A stretch of 64,000 bases of DNA from Bacillus sp. FJAT-49711 (GTDB taxonomy: Bacteria > Bacillota > Bacilli > Bacillales > Bacillaceae_C). The translations under genes and the position numbers were made by a program. Positions 26,961 through 35,519 of the stretch are shown one piece after another; within the stretch, counting starts at the first letter, position 1; every line of letters starts with the position of its first letter. The notes under the pieces are model-generated. The model was not told where the DNA came from. It searched no databases and worked only from the letters and a program-made list of their open reading frames with translations. The stretch covers positions 310,001 to 374,000 of the forward strand of contig NZ_JAGYPL010000004.1 in the NCBI RefSeq assembly GCF_018343715.1, in the 5' to 3' direction.

Positions 26961-28145
26961 TTATGCTGACAATGATAATTGTTTTTGACGATTTTTTAAT
27001 GCCAGCCCGCCCATCAATAAAATTCCCACACCGACGAGGATGCTTGGAATAATAAAAATTCGCGGACTATATCCTTCAATTAAAAACGGCAACGCATATC
27101 CTGCCAGGGACGCCATTTGAAATAAAAATACGTACATACTTGATCCGAAACCAATTTTCGTATGGAACATTCTTTGCACATACCCCATCACGACGCCATA
27201 CAACACGGAAACGTAAAATGAATATAGTGGTTGTACTAAGAAAAAGACGAAAAGTGGTGGACTTGTACTATAGATCGTATACGTAATGAGTGCACAAAAA
27301 CTACTTAATAATATTACACGTTTACTTCCGAATTTCATTGCCCAATATCCTGCGAATGTCATGAAAAGTAATTCGAAAACTGCTTGAACACTCCATAAAT
27401 AAGACATGATTTGTGGTTTTTCAAATAAATCAACGACGACAAGCTGTAAATAAAGCCCTCTTAAAGAGTCTGCACAGCCGAGTAATAACAGGGCAAATAG
27501 CATAATGAACGAAAACGCCTCTCCTTTTGAAACATTTGATTCGATATCAATTGGGTCATATTCCTTGTATAGTAGAAGGAGAACGAAAAGTAAAAAATAG
27601 CCTGCTAAATTTCCTATAAGAATTCCTTTGAAACTAGCGATTAAGAATAAATTTGCTCCTAAAAGAAGTCCTACGAAAAATCCTACACTCATCATGGCAC
27701 GCAGCCAAATTTGGGCGATTTCAAAAATAGAAGGAGCAAGCTTCATGAAATGATTTCGTGCCATTGCGAAAAACTGTCCCATAATTAACCCTGAAGGAGC
27801 AATGGCAATGATCATCCCTATAAGGGCTTCTATATATGTATCCGCTCTCATATACAAGATAAGTCCAAACATGCAAAGCACTAATGCAAATAGAGGCAAT
27901 GGCTTTTTGCGTTTCATTTTATCACTAATAAAACCAACCATAATCGTAATAGCCATATTCATTAATACAGATACTGAGAAAATGGAAGCGATTTGAACTT
28001 TAGTCAAGCCGATTCCTTCACTCATATAAATCGCATTCATCGGGGCTAAAATTCCTGTCCCAATTCCGTACAAAAACAATCCAACAAGTAAATACCATGC
28101 CCCTTTAATACTTAAAAACTCTTTAAAGTCCTTGAATATACTCAT
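26961..28145 (-). CDS. MFS transporter, sugar-efflux/sugar-uptake type
   Basis: This protein of about 394 residues has twelve predicted membrane helices and the MFS loop GFISDKMKRKKP between helices 2 and 3. It resembles the SetA/B-like sugar transporters, but substrate and direction cannot be deduced. The frame opens at 28199; ATG 28145 is chosen because GGAG lies 8 bp before it. It is separated by a terminator from the PHP gene upstream, so it probably has its own promoter. In this cluster it is the only membrane transporter, while the binding protein upstream lacks permeases. Confidence 0.85.
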   Translation of the reverse strand: MSIFKDFKEFLSIKGAWYLLVGLFLYGIGTGILAPMNAIYMSEGIGLTKVQIASIFSVSVLMNMAITIMVGFISDKMKRKKPLPLFALVLCMFGLILYMRADTYIEALIGMIIAIAPSGLIMGQFFAMARNHFMKLAPSIFEIAQIWLRAMMSVGFFVGLLLGANLFLIASFKGILIGNLAGYFLLFVLLLLYKEYDPIDIESNVSKGEAFSFIMLFALLLLGCADSLRGLYLQLVVVDLFEKPQIMSYLWSVQAVFELLFMTFAGYWAMKFGSKRVILLSSFCALITYTIYSTSPPLFVFFLVQPLYSFYVSVLYGVVMGYVQRMFHTKIGFGSSMYVFLFQMASLAGYALPFLIEGYSPRIFIIPSILVGVGILLMGGLALKNRQKQLSLSA

Positions 28146-28211
28146 TTTTGCTTCTCCCATTTCCTGATACGATATTTTAGTATTATTATATAACAGCATA
28201 GCAAGATAAAA

Positions 28212-28234
28212 AAGAAGCAGGGAAATCCTGCTTC
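28212..28234 (-). terminator. terminator after the PHP phosphatase gene
   Basis: On the minus strand GAAGCAGG, a 5-nt loop, CCTGCTTC, then TTTTTT: a textbook intrinsic terminator between the PHP and MFS genes. Confidence 0.9.
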
Positions 28235-28241
28235 AAAATTA

Positions 28242-29033
28242 TTATAACGGCTGCATAAATCTTTTCCTCTCACGAAACGTAGCCCACTCACGAAAACCTA
28301 TTTCTTTTAAATGTTCTTTGACTTCCTCAAAATGAATTCCAACCTCTTCTGGCTTATGGGCATCCGAGCCAAATGTTACCTTAACACCATGATAAAGTGC
28401 TCTTTCCAGAAAGTCAGCTCCTGGAGCCCAATTTTCATCAGATGAGTTGATTTCAATGACAATATCATTTTCGGAAATTTTCTTCAAAGTAAAATCCGTC
28501 ATCTCTGTCTTTACATCCGTATATCCTGAATAATACCTCTTCAAAGCATCCACATGGCCTAAAATATCATACATTCCGCTTTCAGCAGATTGTGAGATAT
28601 AGTCATAGTATTTTTCTTTTACGTCAACCTTTTCTTTTGATGTTAGACCATCCCAAAATTTCCCGTCATAAATGCTTATGTCGTGATACCTATGCACAGA
28701 GCCTATAATATAGTCAAACGGATATGAATGGATTACTTTTCTATACAGGTCCAGATGGACTGGAATAAAATCGGCTTCGATGCCTAATAGGACATCAATC
28801 TTCCCTGCGAATTCCTTTTTTAAATCAAGAACTTCCTGTATATAAATTGGAAATTCACTTTTCGCCATAGCACCGCCGGGGGATGGTTGATCCTCATCTC
28901 TAGCAAATAAAGGTGTATGGTCCGAGATTCCAATATATTGTAATCCTTTATCGATAGCTGCAATGATGTATTCCCTCACAGAACCTTTTGCGTGACCACA
29001 ACGTTCATGATGCGTGTGAAAATCAAATTTCAT
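28242..29033 (-). CDS. PHP-domain phosphatase, histidinol-phosphatase (HisJ/HisK) family
   Basis: This 263-residue PHP-fold metal enzyme has FDFHTHHERCGHA at the N-terminus, YIGISDHTP, GIEADFIP, IGSVHRYH and the C-terminal TFGSDAHKP, supplying the full set of His/Asp ligands for a trinuclear site. The family includes histidinol phosphatase, but no his genes are near. It is 18 bp downstream of a sugar-binding lipoprotein gene, so a sugar-phosphate phosphatase role is possible. ATG 29033 lies 5 bp after GGAGG. Confidence 0.85.
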   Translation of the reverse strand: MKFDFHTHHERCGHAKGSVREYIIAAIDKGLQYIGISDHTPLFARDEDQPSPGGAMAKSEFPIYIQEVLDLKKEFAGKIDVLLGIEADFIPVHLDLYRKVIHSYPFDYIIGSVHRYHDISIYDGKFWDGLTSKEKVDVKEKYYDYISQSAESGMYDILGHVDALKRYYSGYTDVKTEMTDFTLKKISENDIVIEINSSDENWAPGADFLERALYHGVKVTFGSDAHKPEEVGIHFEEVKEHLKEIGFREWATFRERKRFMQPL

Positions 29034-29051
29034 AGTAACCTCCATTATAAA

Positions 29052-30449
29052 TTAATCTAGATCAAGTGAACGAAGATGCCCTTCTGTTTTCTTTAACCCA
29101 TCCTCAACACTGTCTTTTCCGCTAAAAACAGAAGACATTGTTTGATTAACCGCCTCCATAATTACATTGAATTTTACAATAAGATGATTTTCCGCTTCTC
29201 TGCCGTGTTTCATTGACCCTTCATGCACTTGTCTAAATTCATCTACATTCATTCCAATAAGTTCCGCTTGTTCTTCGTACCATATTTCAAAAAGGGTTGA
29301 ATCTGCAGGCGTTCTTCCTACTTCGGACATATATTTGTATGCTGGACCCACCTCTTTTTCAGGATCGGCCAAATGCTTAACAAACCTCCATGCCGCTTCA
29401 GGATGCTTACTAGTTTCGGAAATACTCCAAGGGTCAACGTAAAGTGGAACTTTTCTTCCCTCATGATAAGGAACAGCGGCAATCCCCCAGTTAAATTCCG
29501 CCTCTCTGAAAGATCCTAATCCCCAGCCACCTGTGATTGTCATAGCAACCTTTCCAGTCATAAATGGATCACCAAGTTGGGAAATGGCATCTAATGTTGA
29601 CTGATTTGGAGAAACTTTATACTTGTTAATTAGGTCGACATTGTATTGAAGAGCCTCGATATTTTCTTGTTTGAATAAATCAGGCTCTCCCATCTTTCCA
29701 GTCGTGTAAGCCTCTGCTTTAAAGAAGTCGCCGCCAAAAGCCCATGCCATAGCCGTTGGGGAGAGTGAATTAGAAAAACCAAAAACTTGATTTTTACGAT
29801 CACCGACATCATGAGTTAACTGTTGTGCAACTTCGAGCATCTTCTCAAAATTCCATGAAGTATCATCCCAATCCGTTGTTGGATAAGGAATACCTTCCGC
29901 ATCAAATAAATCTTTATTAAAATATAAATAAGTAGCATTACTTACTAATGGGACACCATAATATTTACCATTAACTTTATAAACATTTAGCAAATCTTTG
30001 TTCATTGACTCGAGTTCTGATGCTCCATCTCCAATGAACGGAGTCAAATCTTTTAGTGCTCCCATTTGCATATATGTTGCAAATCCACTTTCTGCTTGGT
30101 TGGGATTCCAAACATCGGGAGGATTGCCGCTTGAAATCATCGTAATTAACTTTTGGTCAAATGCCTCATATGGATAATTTTCTATTTTCACCTTAATATC
30201 TGGATTCTTTTCTTCAAAAGAAGCAACAACTTCCTTCTGCCACTTTTCTTTTACAGGGTCAGATGCCATCGTCCAAACAATTTCAATTTGTTCTGCTTTA
30301 GCTTCATTTTTGTTTTCGCTTTTATTTTCATTTTCATTCTTTTTTCCTTCGGTTTTGCTGCTATTCCTACAGCCAGATAACATTAACGCGCCAAGCAAGA
30401 GCAATATTAAAGGCAATAAAAATGATTTCTTTTTTAAAATACCATCCAT
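29052..30449 (-). CDS. sugar-binding lipoprotein (family 1) without cognate permeases
   Basis: This 465-residue solute-binding lipoprotein has a basic start, a 20-residue hydrophobic core, lipobox LMLSGC (Cys27) and a Lys/Glu/Asn-rich linker before the binding domain. It is followed by a PHP phosphatase gene rather than permeases, and no CUT1 permease pair is in this cluster. It may dock on permeases encoded elsewhere, act as a sensor subunit, or mark a deletion of the transporter genes. It is divergent from an AraC-family gene; a 17-bp palindrome lies between them. Confidence 0.9.
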   Translation of the reverse strand: MDGILKKKSFLLPLILLLLGALMLSGCRNSSKTEGKKNENENKSENKNEAKAEQIEIVWTMASDPVKEKWQKEVVASFEEKNPDIKVKIENYPYEAFDQKLITMISSGNPPDVWNPNQAESGFATYMQMGALKDLTPFIGDGASELESMNKDLLNVYKVNGKYYGVPLVSNATYLYFNKDLFDAEGIPYPTTDWDDTSWNFEKMLEVAQQLTHDVGDRKNQVFGFSNSLSPTAMAWAFGGDFFKAEAYTTGKMGEPDLFKQENIEALQYNVDLINKYKVSPNQSTLDAISQLGDPFMTGKVAMTITGGWGLGSFREAEFNWGIAAVPYHEGRKVPLYVDPWSISETSKHPEAAWRFVKHLADPEKEVGPAYKYMSEVGRTPADSTLFEIWYEEQAELIGMNVDEFRQVHEGSMKHGREAENHLIVKFNVIMEAVNQTMSSVFSGKDSVEDGLKKTEGHLRSLDLD

Positions 30450-30556
30450 CCAATATCCTCCCCCATGTTAGATTGATGCAAAAATAAATAAAAAATGCTT
30501 CTCTTGTCATTCCTTCCTTTACCTAAGTATGTTAGCAAGTATAGATTAGCATTATG

Positions 30557-30573
30557 ATAGAATGATATTCTAT
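30557..30573. promoter_or_regulatory. 17-bp palindrome between the lipoprotein and AraC genes
   Basis: ATAGAATGATATTCTAT has perfect seven-base arms and lies between two divergent genes. It is a candidate operator for the adjacent AraC regulator or another factor. Confidence 0.4.
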
Positions 30574-30638
30574 ACGTATATTCTTTTTCTTCTGACTGTT
30601 CTACATATTCTATTATAAGTTTTATTGGGGGGATCGAT

Positions 30639-31484
30639 TTGGTAACTAATTTTTATAGAGCTACTCCTCTTGATATTAGTCGAGAAAAAAAGATTCACAC
30701 TACAATGCCAGACCGCCACTATCACGATGGGTACGAAATTCTGTATCTCGTTTCAGGAAATGTTTATTATTTTATAGAAGACAAAACATACCAAGTATCT
30801 AATGGGACACTTCTCATCATAAATAAAAATGATATACACAAGCTAGTTAATTCAAGCGGGACAACTTTTGAAAGGGTCACATTACTTTTTAAATATGAAT
30901 TTATTAACAAGATTTTGAATACAGGTTGGGGATACGATGTGCTCTCCATTTTTTCTTCTGGACGAAATATTATCAGATTAGAAGTCAATGAACAGAATGT
31001 AATAGAAAATTTATTCGATAAAATGGTCTTTGAATTTAAAATACACCCTGCTGGGTACGAGGACAGCTTAAGAATTTTACTTCTCGAGGTTCTTATCTTC
31101 ATTAAAAGAATCATGGATTCTAAACGTAGCGATGATGACGTTGAAACAAATTTTACCCACAAAAAGGTATTTGACATAGTTGACTTTATCAACCAACATT
31201 ATCAACAACGTTTGACAGTGGAAGAAATCTCAAGAAAATTTTATATTAGCCCTTCTTATTTTTATAAAATATTTAAAGAAAATACCGGATTTACATTTAT
31301 CGAGTATCTTAATAATGTTCGGGTAAAAGAGGCCATTTCTCTATTAAAAGAGAATCGTTATAAGGTTGGAGAAGTAGGGGAAAAAGTAGGATTCGAAAGC
31401 ATAACACATTTTGGACGAGTTTTTAAAGGAATTACCGGATACTCTCCTGTTAAATATCGCAACATCCACTTTTTGAAAATCTGA
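30639..31484 (+). CDS. AraC-family transcriptional regulator with cupin sensor domain
   Basis: This 281-residue protein has an N-terminal cupin fold (MPDRHYHDGYEILYLVSG) that binds the effector, and two C-terminal helix-turn-helix motifs (LTVEEISRKFYISPSYFYKI and KVGEVGEKVGFESITHFGRV). It probably activates the divergent lipoprotein-PHP unit and perhaps the MFS and GH5 genes in response to a sugar. TTG start 6 bp after GGGGGG. Its own terminator follows at once. Confidence 0.92.
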   Translation: MVTNFYRATPLDISREKKIHTTMPDRHYHDGYEILYLVSGNVYYFIEDKTYQVSNGTLLIINKNDIHKLVNSSGTTFERVTLLFKYEFINKILNTGWGYDVLSIFSSGRNIIRLEVNEQNVIENLFDKMVFEFKIHPAGYEDSLRILLLEVLIFIKRIMDSKRSDDDVETNFTHKKVFDIVDFINQHYQQRLTVEEISRKFYISPSYFYKIFKENTGFTFIEYLNNVRVKEAISLLKENRYKVGEVGEKVGFESITHFGRVFKGITGYSPVKYRNIHFLKI

Positions 31485-31508
31485 TCGTTTTGGCGATCAG
31501 TTTTTTTT
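31481..31508 (+). terminator. intrinsic terminator of the AraC gene
   Basis: CTGATCG, a 6-nt loop, CGATCAG and eight T residues, overlapping the stop codon. Confidence 0.95.
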
Positions 31509-31623
31509 GGTTATTATTTTTGTGGCTGTGCAGCATCCTTTCACCACTACGGTTCGTTAAATGTGAAACTTTATCGTGAACTGAAGCATATGATATATGG
31601 CGTATGAGGAGAGGGGGGAAATT

Positions 31624-32034
31624 TTGTATACTCCTAATTATTACTGCAATCCATATGGTTATTCATACAGGGAAGTCTTAGCCATGCATCAATTCCCTTG
31701 GATGTATTGGACGGGACCACAAACGACGATCCCGCGACAAATGTTTCCGCCTATTAGTACTAAACAATTTGTCCAGTCAACCCAAAAATATCAGGCCCTC
31801 GTGAATGAAGCGAATAAAATAATAAATAAAATAAGCACCACTCCAAAATTGGCGCACGACATTATGGATGCTGCTCAAAAATCTAATCAAAGCAAGGTAG
31901 ATCAATTAATTCAATCCACCGGAATCACGGTTAAAGCTAAAAATCATTTCACACCCGATGGCCTTGTCATTGAGTTATCAAATGCAAAAGGTCCCGGTGA
32001 TTGCTGCACGTTAAGGTTAGCATTGAAATGGTGA
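31624..32034 (+). CDS. Bacillus-specific small protein, YuzC-like (possible spore coat component)
   Basis: This protein of about 136 residues has a Tyr/Pro/Asn-rich N-terminus (YTPNYYCNPYGYSYRE), a helical middle (STKQFVQSTQKYQALVNEAN) and a beta-rich C-terminus ending DCCTLRLALKW. The layout recalls Bacillus proteins such as YuzC that are linked to the spore coat; this is a tentative recollection. The frame is open from ATG 31597, but TTG 31624 is 5 bp after AGGGGGG and is preferred. A terminator shared with the convergent gene follows. Confidence 0.65.
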   Translation: MYTPNYYCNPYGYSYREVLAMHQFPWMYWTGPQTTIPRQMFPPISTKQFVQSTQKYQALVNEANKIINKISTTPKLAHDIMDAAQKSNQSKVDQLIQSTGITVKAKNHFTPDGLVIELSNAKGPGDCCTLRLALKW

Positions 32035-32118
32035 TTAGAAAAGCGGACAACGTACAAACATCAAGAACTTTGATAGGAAAAGAACTAGAAGTTTACTAGT
32101 CGATAGACGCTCAGCTTT

Positions 32119-32154
32119 AAAATAAGGAACCCCCATGAGGAATCCTTATTTTTT
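32119..32154. terminator. bidirectional terminator
   Basis: AAAATAAGGA and TCCTTATTTTTT form a stem with A- and T-tracts on both sides between convergent genes. Confidence 0.85.
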
Positions 32155-32157
32155 AAT

Positions 32158-32469
32158 TTAAAAAGATGGTAAATTATCTAAATTATTTTCTTTAATTCCA
32201 TCAGGTTCGCTGCGAATAATATCTCTTCCATACTTATGAAATACGTCAATATGAGCTATCTTCCCAGACTTCGCTTCATCGAGTGCTGTCACATAATCCA
32301 ATTTACGGCCAGATTGGGTTTTAAATGCAATAATATCCCCATCATCATTTTTCCTGACAGCTACAATATGCTCTTTTCCATCTTGATTTGTAACACTTTC
32401 ATTCATTACTTGCTCTTCGCTCTGTTCGCGGTACTCATTATAAATTTTTTCAAAATCCTTATCATCCAT
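32158..32469 (-). CDS. DUF3892-containing small protein
   Basis: This 103-residue acidic protein has a C-terminal DUF3892 core (HIVAVRKNDDGDIIAFKTQS, LDYVTALDEAKSGKIAHIDV). The domain is widespread in Bacillus and has no assigned function. ATG 32469 lies 8 bp after GGGAGGTG; the earlier in-frame start at 32502 has no ribosome binding site. It forms a probable two-gene unit with the methyltransferase gene upstream. Confidence 0.85.
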   Translation of the reverse strand: MDDKDFEKIYNEYREQSEEQVMNESVTNQDGKEHIVAVRKNDDGDIIAFKTQSGRKLDYVTALDEAKSGKIAHIDVFHKYGRDIIRSEPDGIKENNLDNLPSF

Positions 32470-32513
32470 TTTCAACACCTCCCAAATAGTATGTTCTACC
32501 ATCTAGGAGTGTT

Positions 32514-33122
32514 TTATGTAGATAACGTATAGATTAAAAACTTCTCATTTGGATTATACCGGTAAAGATCTGGAATGATGATTTCATTTTTCAATTCAAA
32601 TGGAGTATGATTTTCTAAATAAAATATATAGTCCTCAGAACTGTAATATAAGATTAAATTTACTTCTCTTTTACTCTGTTCAACGGAGCGCAAAATATTA
32701 CCGACCACTTTCATAAAAATTTGAATCGTAAATGGATTAAAAAAATAGAAGTGATTGTCTTGCGGATGGATCTCATATTTTTCCGCCAGGCTGCATAGGA
32801 ACTGAATTTTGTCATTTCCAGATCGATGTTTCTTTATAAATCGCTTTTTATTTTCAAGCGCTTCTCGATACAACTCCTCATTCATTTCAATTCCCGTAAC
32901 GGAGGATTTAAATATGTGATGGATATAAAAAAGCATGCGGCCCTTCCCGCAACCAAAATCAATGATGCGATCGCTGCCCTTTAGTTCATATTCATTAAAT
33001 AAAATCTCTAACCCATTATAAGGAGTTGGCTCATATCGGTGGTAATGAAAAGATTGATTAAAGCCCATCTGTTCCCCATCTGTTTTTATATTTAGTAAGG
33101 CATCATAATATTTTTCATTCAC
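32514..33122 (-). CDS. class I SAM-dependent methyltransferase
   Basis: This 202-residue protein carries the SAM-binding motif RIIDFGCGKGRMLFYI (about residues 56-71) followed by acidic motif II VTGIEMNEELY. Motif IV FYFFNPFT is present. Substrate unknown. GTG 33122 is 10 bp after GGAGG and is chosen over ATG 33170, which lacks a ribosome binding site and would overlap the divergent mscS-like leader. Confidence 0.82.
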   Translation of the reverse strand: MNEKYYDALLNIKTDGEQMGFNQSFHYHRYEPTPYNGLEILFNEYELKGSDRIIDFGCGKGRMLFYIHHIFKSSVTGIEMNEELYREALENKKRFIKKHRSGNDKIQFLCSLAEKYEIHPQDNHFYFFNPFTIQIFMKVVGNILRSVEQSKREVNLILYYSSEDYIFYLENHTPFELKNEIIIPDLYRYNPNEKFLIYTLST

Positions 33123-33195
33123 AATTCGGATTCCTCCATTTAGTTTGTTTCCTTTATTAAGAGGGTACATTTTCGGTACGAGGGGGATTTTTGAT

Positions 33196-34236
33196 ATGGA
33201 GCTATTTCAAGGAATCTCATTTTTAAAAACATTATCGTTAAAACAAATTCTTTTATTTTTCGTATATGTGATCGCCATTTTTTTCGTAAAATGGGTGTTG
33301 CTCTTCTTTTTAAGAAAATGGATGAAGTCAGATTGGTCGAAACAGCGCTTGCTCCCTACTATCCATGCCATTTTGAATTGGACAACCTTTTACGGAACAA
33401 TCCTTTTGTTCCTTTTTTATTTTTCCAATGAATCATGGCTTTTGTCACCTATTTATGAAAAAGATGGAGTTGAAGTATCACTAATTCTCATTATTGTAGC
33501 CATTATGATTATCACATTTACGAGCAGGCTTGTAAAAGCATTTAATGCCCACATTATGCCTTTTTTATATGAAAAATTTGATGTTGATATTGGATTAAGT
33601 TTTACAATTAATCGCCTCATTTATTATGTAGTGATGATAATTGCATTGCTTATTAGCTTTCAGACGGTCGGATTAGATATGCGCGCATTTACAGTCGTTG
33701 TAAGTACGCTCGGAATTGGAATAGGATTTGGTCTTCGCAATGTTGCCGCAAACTTTGTATCGGGGATTATTATTTTATTCGAGCGGCCAATGGAGGTTGG
33801 AGAAACGATCGAAATAGAAGAAAAGGTAGGCCAAATTTCAAAAATCAACTTGAGATCTACCGTCATCACCCATAAAGGAGGAAGATTGGTTGTTCCAAAT
33901 CAATATTTTATCGAGCAAATCATCAATAGTCGATCAGGTGAAAAATTGACTGCAGAAGTGAAGGTGAGCGTTCCTTTTGGTTTTGATTCCAAAAAAGTTG
34001 AAGAATTACTTTATAAAGCAGTTGAAAATATAAAGGATAAATCAACTCCTACTATTAGATTTATTGCTCTCAGGAATTCAGCTATGGATTTTTCTGTGGA
34101 ACTTCCATTGCAGAATGATGAGTCTAAGGATGATTTAGAAAGCAAAATAAGACATGTCATTGCAAAAGTTTTTTCAGAAAATAATATTGAACTTGCCAGT
34201 TGTATAAATCCTATTCATATTTCGAAGAGTCAGTAA
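33196..34236 (+). CDS. small-conductance mechanosensitive channel (MscS family)
   Basis: This 346-residue membrane protein has four to five membrane helices and the MscS pore helix and vestibule start (TVVVSTLGIGIGFGLRNVAA, then NFVSGIIILFERPMEVGETI). It opens under membrane tension to release osmolytes. ATG 33196 follows GAGGGGG. It is convergent with the orf1-like gene of the haem-copper operon, with which its 3' end overlaps by 26 bp (34211-34236). Confidence 0.92.
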   Translation: MELFQGISFLKTLSLKQILLFFVYVIAIFFVKWVLLFFLRKWMKSDWSKQRLLPTIHAILNWTTFYGTILLFLFYFSNESWLLSPIYEKDGVEVSLILIIVAIMIITFTSRLVKAFNAHIMPFLYEKFDVDIGLSFTINRLIYYVVMIIALLISFQTVGLDMRAFTVVVSTLGIGIGFGLRNVAANFVSGIIILFERPMEVGETIEIEEKVGQISKINLRSTVITHKGGRLVVPNQYFIEQIINSRSGEKLTAEVKVSVPFGFDSKKVEELLYKAVENIKDKSTPTIRFIALRNSAMDFSVELPLQNDESKDDLESKIRHVIAKVFSENNIELASCINPIHISKSQ

Positions 34237-34768
34237 AGGTAATATAAAAAAGATAAATAACCATACAAATTGCCATTGTCATAAAGCCCCAACCAAGGGT
34301 GATTTGCTGAATTAATAAATAATTATTGCATAATTGTACTGGAGCAAAAATGTATAGCCAGCCCATTCCAATAAACATAATAGTAAAACTGATAAAAATG
34401 ACATTTTTCCATTTACTGTCGAGTTTTTTCCAACTATCACGTAGTGGCACGCCAGCTAAAAAAGGCAAGCTTACAAACTTAAAAATTTCTACAGTTTGAA
34501 TAGTTAGTGCATCGTCCATTGTTCGCGGGATCATCCAATATACCCAAATAATCGTGAATAATAAAATTCCCGGCATTCCATTTTGATTCCACTTTTCAAA
34601 AAATCGTGGAAATTGAAGCTGGAAAAACCTTCCCATAAGAAATCCTGCAATGATCAATAACGGCATTTGCATATGCATATGAATAATCATGACGGATTCC
34701 ATTAAAGAAGCAACTGGAGGAATAATTAAGAAAATAAATAAAACGAGACCATATAATGATTGTTTCAT
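34211..34768 (-). CDS. membrane protein of the haem-copper operon (orf1-like)
   Basis: This 185-residue protein has about six hydrophobic helices, a Met/His-rich stretch IIHMHMQMPLL near residues 28-38, and a charged C-terminus. It begins 4 bp after the SCO gene, so it is co-translated with it. The His/Met cluster suggests a copper or haem assembly role, reminiscent of a reduced CtaG, but I cannot assign a family. Gene order with NorS-like, NorY-like and SenC-like genes matches norSY-senC-orf1 described in nitrifiers. Confidence 0.8.
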   Translation of the reverse strand: MKQSLYGLVLFIFLIIPPVASLMESVMIIHMHMQMPLLIIAGFLMGRFFQLQFPRFFEKWNQNGMPGILLFTIIWVYWMIPRTMDDALTIQTVEIFKFVSLPFLAGVPLRDSWKKLDSKWKNVIFISFTIMFIGMGWLYIFAPVQLCNNYLLIQQITLGWGFMTMAICMVIYLFYITFTDSSKYE

Positions 34769-34771
34769 AAC

Positions 34772-35404
34772 CTATTCCTCCCCTTCTTTTTCAATCGTAC
34801 TTACAATTTTCTTTATTGCTCCATCTACATTTTTATAATCCATCACTTCAATAAGAGTCCCTTTTTTATCGACTAAATAAAAAGCGGAATTATGAGCAAA
34901 GTTTCCATATTCGTCTGGAATAACAATAACTCCGAACTCTTTTAATAAGGTATCCAATTCTTGTTGATTTGGAATTCTAGCCATCCTCCAAATTTCTCCA
35001 TCACTACTAAAATGGACCCGGTACTTATCTAAAATATCCGGTGTATCTCTTTTTGGATCAAAGCTAATGCTTAAAAAGTCAATTTCTTCCCCTTTATATT
35101 TGTCTGGTATTTGCTGAAATACTTGCGACATATTCCACTCCAAATCCACACAAACAGTCGTGCACGACGTATACATAAACGAAATTAATACATACTTCCC
35201 CTTAAACTCCGAAATACTATACTCCCGTCCTTTACTATCCTCCAGCATCACATTCGGAAACGCCGGCTTCTCCTCCATCAACTTACTAACCCTCGCAGAC
35301 TCCGCCGTAAAGCTGCGAAACCCATCCGTCCCCGTATAAAACAACACAAAACCAAATACCAAAACAAACATGATCGCTAACAAATTACATCCTGCCCTCA
35401 TCAT
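34772..35404 (-). CDS. SCO1/SenC-family copper chaperone
   Basis: This 210-residue thioredoxin-fold protein is membrane-anchored by an N-terminal helix (residues 8-24). It carries the copper motif TSCTTVC (Cys81, Cys85) and distal His171 in NFAHNSAFYL, which together bind Cu(I) for delivery to the CuA site of subunit II. SISFDPKRDTPDIL is also typical. It is separated from the catalytic subunit gene by 115 bp containing a GTGCCAGGCAC hairpin element. Confidence 0.95.
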   Translation of the reverse strand: MMRAGCNLLAIMFVLVFGFVLFYTGTDGFRSFTAESARVSKLMEEKPAFPNVMLEDSKGREYSISEFKGKYVLISFMYTSCTTVCVDLEWNMSQVFQQIPDKYKGEEIDFLSISFDPKRDTPDILDKYRVHFSSDGEIWRMARIPNQQELDTLLKEFGVIVIPDEYGNFAHNSAFYLVDKKGTLIEVMDYKNVDGAIKKIVSTIEKEGEE

Positions 35405-35420
35405 TAATCACATCCTTTTT

Positions 35421-35514
35421 GGTGCCAGGCACATGAATTGTTTGAGTGCCAGGCACCCAAACAACTCTGAAACAATTCGGAATTGTGTCTGAGTTGTTCG
35501 AGTGCCAGGCACTC
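35421..35514. repeat. GTGCCAGGCAC hairpin element, copy 1
   Basis: Three GTGCCAGGCAC cores (35422-35432, 35446-35456, 35502-35512) flank a dyad, ACAACTCTGAAACAATTC against AATTGTGTCTGAGTTGT. The spacer between the SCO and catalytic subunit genes can thus form an extended hairpin. A related element lies at 40227-40298. The core is a known type of dispersed repeat in Bacillus genomes. Confidence 0.85.
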
Positions 35515-35519
35515 GAGAT

